Source: CAZBQG01 sp964493945
Lineage (GTDB): Bacteria > Pseudomonadota > Alphaproteobacteria > Rhodospirillales > UBA2165
Length of the DNA: 34,943 nt
Assembly: GCA_964493945.1 (NCBI GenBank)
Contig: CAZBQG010000009.1
Coordinates: forward strand, 1 to 34,943
Direction of reading: 5' to 3'
The position numbers were made by a program, and so were the translations under genes. Shown piece by piece: positions 32,759-34,943 of the stretch. Position 1 is the first letter of the stretch. Each line of letters starts with the position of its first letter. The notes under the pieces were generated by a model. It was not told the DNA's origin and made no database searches. It saw only the letters and a program-made list of their open reading frames with translations.

Positions 32759-32949
32759 CTAGAGCGGTTCAAGATTGATAGGGATCAATTTGATGGGGCA
32801 AACCGGTTTTCCGGGTAGGCGCGGTGCGCGGTGCGATACCTTTGTACCGGGCAAGCGCCGCAACGCCCCCGGAGAGCCGGTTTGCCCCACCGCAGGCCGG
32901 GTGCTTTTGCCCCGGTCAAATGCTTCCTATCAATCTTGAACCGCTCTAG
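32759..32949. repeat. 191-bp MITE-like element with perfect 24-bp terminal inverted repeats
   Basis: The left end (32759-32782), starting CTAGAGCGGTTCAAGATTG, is the exact reverse complement of the right end (32926-32949). The flanking TA within CTAG at each end fits a TA target duplication as made by IS630/Tc1-type transposases. Inside, GGGGCAAACCGG (32795-32806) pairs with CCGGTTTGCCCC (32877-32888), and a second partner, TTGCCCCGG, lies near 32907-32915. The element has no coding frame of note. It fills most of the gap between the Rid gene and the second EamA gene. A structured RNA is an alternative. Confidence 0.75.
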
Positions 32950-32979
32950 CCCCGCTGGGGCCCAAAGGACACCGACGCC

Positions 32980-33873
32980 ATGAAGGAAACCCGCATCCCG
33001 CTCCGCGCCTTCCTGTTGCTCATCGGCCTGACCCTCGGCTGGGGGCTGGCTTGGCCGATCATGAAATACATCGTCATCGAAATTACGCCCTGGACCTTCC
33101 GGGGGTTAATGGCGCCCTTCAGCGCATTGCTCCTGGCACTCATTGCGCACTCGGCCAAGGGGGGTCTGGCACCACCGACCGGGCAATGGGGCAGCATGAT
33201 CCTGGCCGGGCTCCTTTCCATCTTCGGCTGGTTGGTGCTGTCGGCCATTAGCCTGACCCTGATCGGCGCCGGACACGCGACCATCCTCGCCTACACCATG
33301 CCGCTCTTCGCCTTCCTGTTCGGCCTCGTCCTGCTGGGCGAGCGGCCCTCGGTCAAGCGCTTCGCCGGCCTGGTCTTAGGGATCGCCGGTGTGCTGGTCC
33401 TGGTTTCGGGTGAATTCGGGGCCCTCAAGGCCTCGCCTTTGGGGACTCTTTTGATGCTCCTCTCGGCCGTCGTCTGGGGGCTCGGCACGGTGATCCAGAA
33501 GAAGGCCGGCTGGCCGATCTCGGCCTGGGCGGTGGCTGCCTGGATGATGATCCTGGGTGGTCTGCCTATCACCATGGTGGCGCTCTTCATCGATGGCCTG
33601 CCAAACCTTTCTTTTTCGTGGAGCGTCTGGCTCGCGCTCTTGTACATGCTGCTGGTCCCGACGGTCTATTGCTACTACGCCTTCTTCACCATCATCACCC
33701 TGGTCCCAATCACGGTCTCTTCGGTGAGCATCCTGATGACTCCCGTGGTCGGAGTAGTCACCAGCAACTGGATGCTCGGCGAGCCCCTCGGCTGGCGCGA
33801 AGCCGGTTCGCTGGCGTTGATCTGCGGCGCCATGGCCCTGGTCCTGACAGCGCCGGGCAAGGGAGACTCCTGA
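32980..33873 (+). CDS. EamA/DMT-superfamily transporter
   Basis: This 297-residue protein has about ten membrane segments in two EamA halves. LLIGLTLGWGLAWPIMK (residues 13-29) opens the first half. GHATILAYTMPLFAFLFGLVLLGERPS ends it, and SVSILMTPVVGVVTSNWMLGEPLGWRE is the matching block of the second half. AAAGGAC lies about nine bases before the ATG. It is not closely similar to the EamA protein at 584-1495 beyond the shared fold. It begins 30 bases after the inverted-repeat element, and a degenerate copy of one repeat arm lies after its stop, so the gene may have moved with or between such elements. The substrate is unknown. Confidence 0.88.
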   Translation: MKETRIPLRAFLLLIGLTLGWGLAWPIMKYIVIEITPWTFRGLMAPFSALLLALIAHSAKGGLAPPTGQWGSMILAGLLSIFGWLVLSAISLTLIGAGHATILAYTMPLFAFLFGLVLLGERPSVKRFAGLVLGIAGVLVLVSGEFGALKASPLGTLLMLLSAVVWGLGTVIQKKAGWPISAWAVAAWMMILGGLPITMVALFIDGLPNLSFSWSVWLALLYMLLVPTVYCYYAFFTIITLVPITVSSVSILMTPVVGVVTSNWMLGEPLGWREAGSLALICGAMALVLTAPGKGDS

Positions 33874-33950
33874 GACTCATCCAACGGCGGAAGTCACCTC
33901 ATCCAAATGGCTTCACTGATTTGGCACCTGGGTGCACATTTTCAGCCCTT

Positions 33951-33970
33951 CGAATCTATTGAATGCTCTA
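33951..33970. repeat. degenerate single arm of the inverted-repeat element
   Basis: The stretch AATCTATTGAATGCTCTA resembles the right arm at 32926-32949 (AATCTTGAACCGCTCTA), with two small differences in length. It lies 78 bases past the EamA stop. It may be a decayed copy or chance similarity. Confidence 0.35.
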
Positions 33971-33995
33971 AACCCTGAAAAGCGGAGCTGATAAG

Positions 33996-34943
33996 TCAGG
34001 TCTTGCTGAACTGCAACAGCGAGTCCGGAAACAGTTCCTCGGCGGTGACCTTGCGGTGGGCGACGCCTTGGTCGAAGGCGAACTGGACAAAGGCCTCAAG
34101 GGTCGCCCGGTTGGCCTCAAGCCCGTAGGGCCAGAAATCTTCACCGAACCGGTGGCGGGCGGCCTGGGCGTCATGAAACCCCCAAGGAATCGGGAAAATC
34201 GAATGGCCCGGATCAAGGGCACGTTGCAGGGAATTGTTCTTCACCGCATCGAAGGCCAGGTTCAAATTCATGGCGGCCCAGGGATAACGGTCGAGGATTT
34301 CGGTCTTGAGGGTGAGCACATGCATGATCGGAAAGATGCCGGTGGCGCCGTGATATTCCTCCTCGGCCGGGCGATGGTCAGGGAACAACCGCTTGATCCG
34401 GCTGTCTCCGTCGCGGAACGGTTTGGGTGGCGTAGCGGATATGACCGCGTCCAGATCGCCGGTGAGGAGCATCTCGGCCAAGGACCGGTCGGCCACCGGG
34501 GTGAGCTTGAGGCCGGTTGGCAGATTGGGTGCCATCGGCTCCTCTCGTCCCCCCTCATCGACCCCGGTCTGCACCCAATCGATGCTCGTCAGATCGACGC
34601 CGATGTAATCGGACAACCAGCCCCTGGTGTAAATCGTTGCAGTCTGGGTCCATTCGGGAACGCCAATCCGCTTTCCCGCCAGGTCTTCCGGCTTTTCGAT
34701 AGAAGCGCCGCCGCGGATATAGAAGGCGGATAGCCTGGCCACGCGCGACGAAAATATGGGAATGGCGGTGATGGATTTGTCATTCTGGGAGACCATGGAC
34801 ACATAATGGCCAAAGGACATTTCGGATATGTCCCACTCCTTGAATTTAAGGAACCGGAAAAAAATTTTGTGGGGCGAATCGAAAACCAAGGAGTTATGGC
34901 TGAATCTGGTGTTTGAACATTTGAAAAGAAGCGGCGTATCAGG
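33996..34943 (-). CDS. 4,5-dihydroxyphthalate decarboxylase-like / NMT1-type binding-fold protein (5' end beyond window)
   Basis: At least 315 residues are encoded and the frame is open to the window edge, so the N-terminus is missing. The visible part has IFFRFLKFKEWDISEMSFGHYVSM, SSRVARLSAFYIRG, LAGKRIGVPEWTQTATIYTRGWL and RLFPDHRPAEEEYHGATGIFPIMHV. This is the pattern of 4,5-dihydroxyphthalate decarboxylase-like proteins with a periplasmic-binding-protein fold. Members are either decarboxylases in aromatic acid breakdown or solute-binding proteins. Whether a signal peptide exists cannot be judged. It is convergent with the EamA gene across a 122-base gap that holds only a short dyad (33924-33935) and the degenerate repeat arm. 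Confidence 0.85.
   Translation of the reverse strand, partial: PDTPLLFKCSNTRFSHNSLVFDSPHKIFFRFLKFKEWDISEMSFGHYVSMVSQNDKSITAIPIFSSRVARLSAFYIRGGASIEKPEDLAGKRIGVPEWTQTATIYTRGWLSDYIGVDLTSIDWVQTGVDEGGREEPMAPNLPTGLKLTPVADRSLAEMLLTGDLDAVISATPPKPFRDGDSRIKRLFPDHRPAEEEYHGATGIFPIMHVLTLKTEILDRYPWAAMNLNLAFDAVKNNSLQRALDPGHSIFPIPWGFHDAQAARHRFGEDFWPYGLEANRATLEAFVQFAFDQGVAHRKVTAEELFPDSLLQFSKT

Noticed and set aside
33924..33935. GCACC-GGTGC dyad after the second EamA gene as a terminator.
   Set aside because: The loop would be only two bases and the following T-run is short and interrupted.

Overview
The window is a dense, GC-rich (about 60% by eye) chromosomal segment of an alphaproteobacterium. Gene content points to a Rhodospirillales-like lineage: the chorismate mutase-hisC-tyrC block beside metX-metW, a DUF2125 protein, a PraR/PhrR-like XRE regulator, 2-oxoglutarate:ferredoxin oxidoreductase (korAB), and the rplU-rpmA / obgE-proB-proA-nadD-rsfS-rlmH-gpmI-envC-ctpA-yibQ-rppH arrangement. 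This placement is an inference from gene order and protein style, since no rRNA or tRNA gene is present. No intergenic gap exceeds 300 bases; the largest (32690-32979) is mostly one inverted-repeat element.

Left third (1-8941): a drug/metabolite-type exporter and a ChaC-type gamma-glutamylcyclotransferase overlap as one minus-strand unit. Divergent from them is a DUF2125 envelope protein. Next comes a minus-strand operon for the phenylalanine/tyrosine branch: a chorismate mutase fused to what looks like a degenerate prephenate dehydratase domain, an aminotransferase and an arogenate/prephenate dehydrogenase. The plus-strand metX-metW pair follows, then a SAM-dependent methyltransferase and an XRE regulator whose promoter region carries two palindromes.

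Middle (8968-24836), all on the minus strand: a ribosome-linked promoter drives rplU-rpmA, which ends at a textbook terminator. After it lies an 11-gene, 11-kb run from obgE to rppH, with gaps of 20 bases or less or overlaps throughout. It mixes GTP/ribosome assembly, proline synthesis, NAD synthesis, glycolysis, cell-wall hydrolase control and RNA decapping. Then come korA, korB and an FGE-sulfatase-fold secreted protein. korA is split by a single in-frame TAA between its gamma-like and alpha-like domains.

Right third (24944-34943) is more accessory. It holds a flavin reductase with a C-terminal MarR-like domain, an OpuC/ProU-type importer whose binding protein and permease are fused, and an ornithine cyclodeaminase/mu-crystallin family enzyme. 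It also holds a RutB-like amidohydrolase, an SpmA-SpmB fusion membrane protein, a second FGE-fold protein of lower GC, a Rid-family protein lacking the catalytic arginine, a 191-bp MITE-like element, a second EamA transporter and a 4,5-dihydroxyphthalate decarboxylase-like protein cut by the window end. The importer, imine-handling enzyme, amidase and Rid protein could form a nitrogen-compound uptake and breakdown module, but its substrate cannot be read from the sequence.
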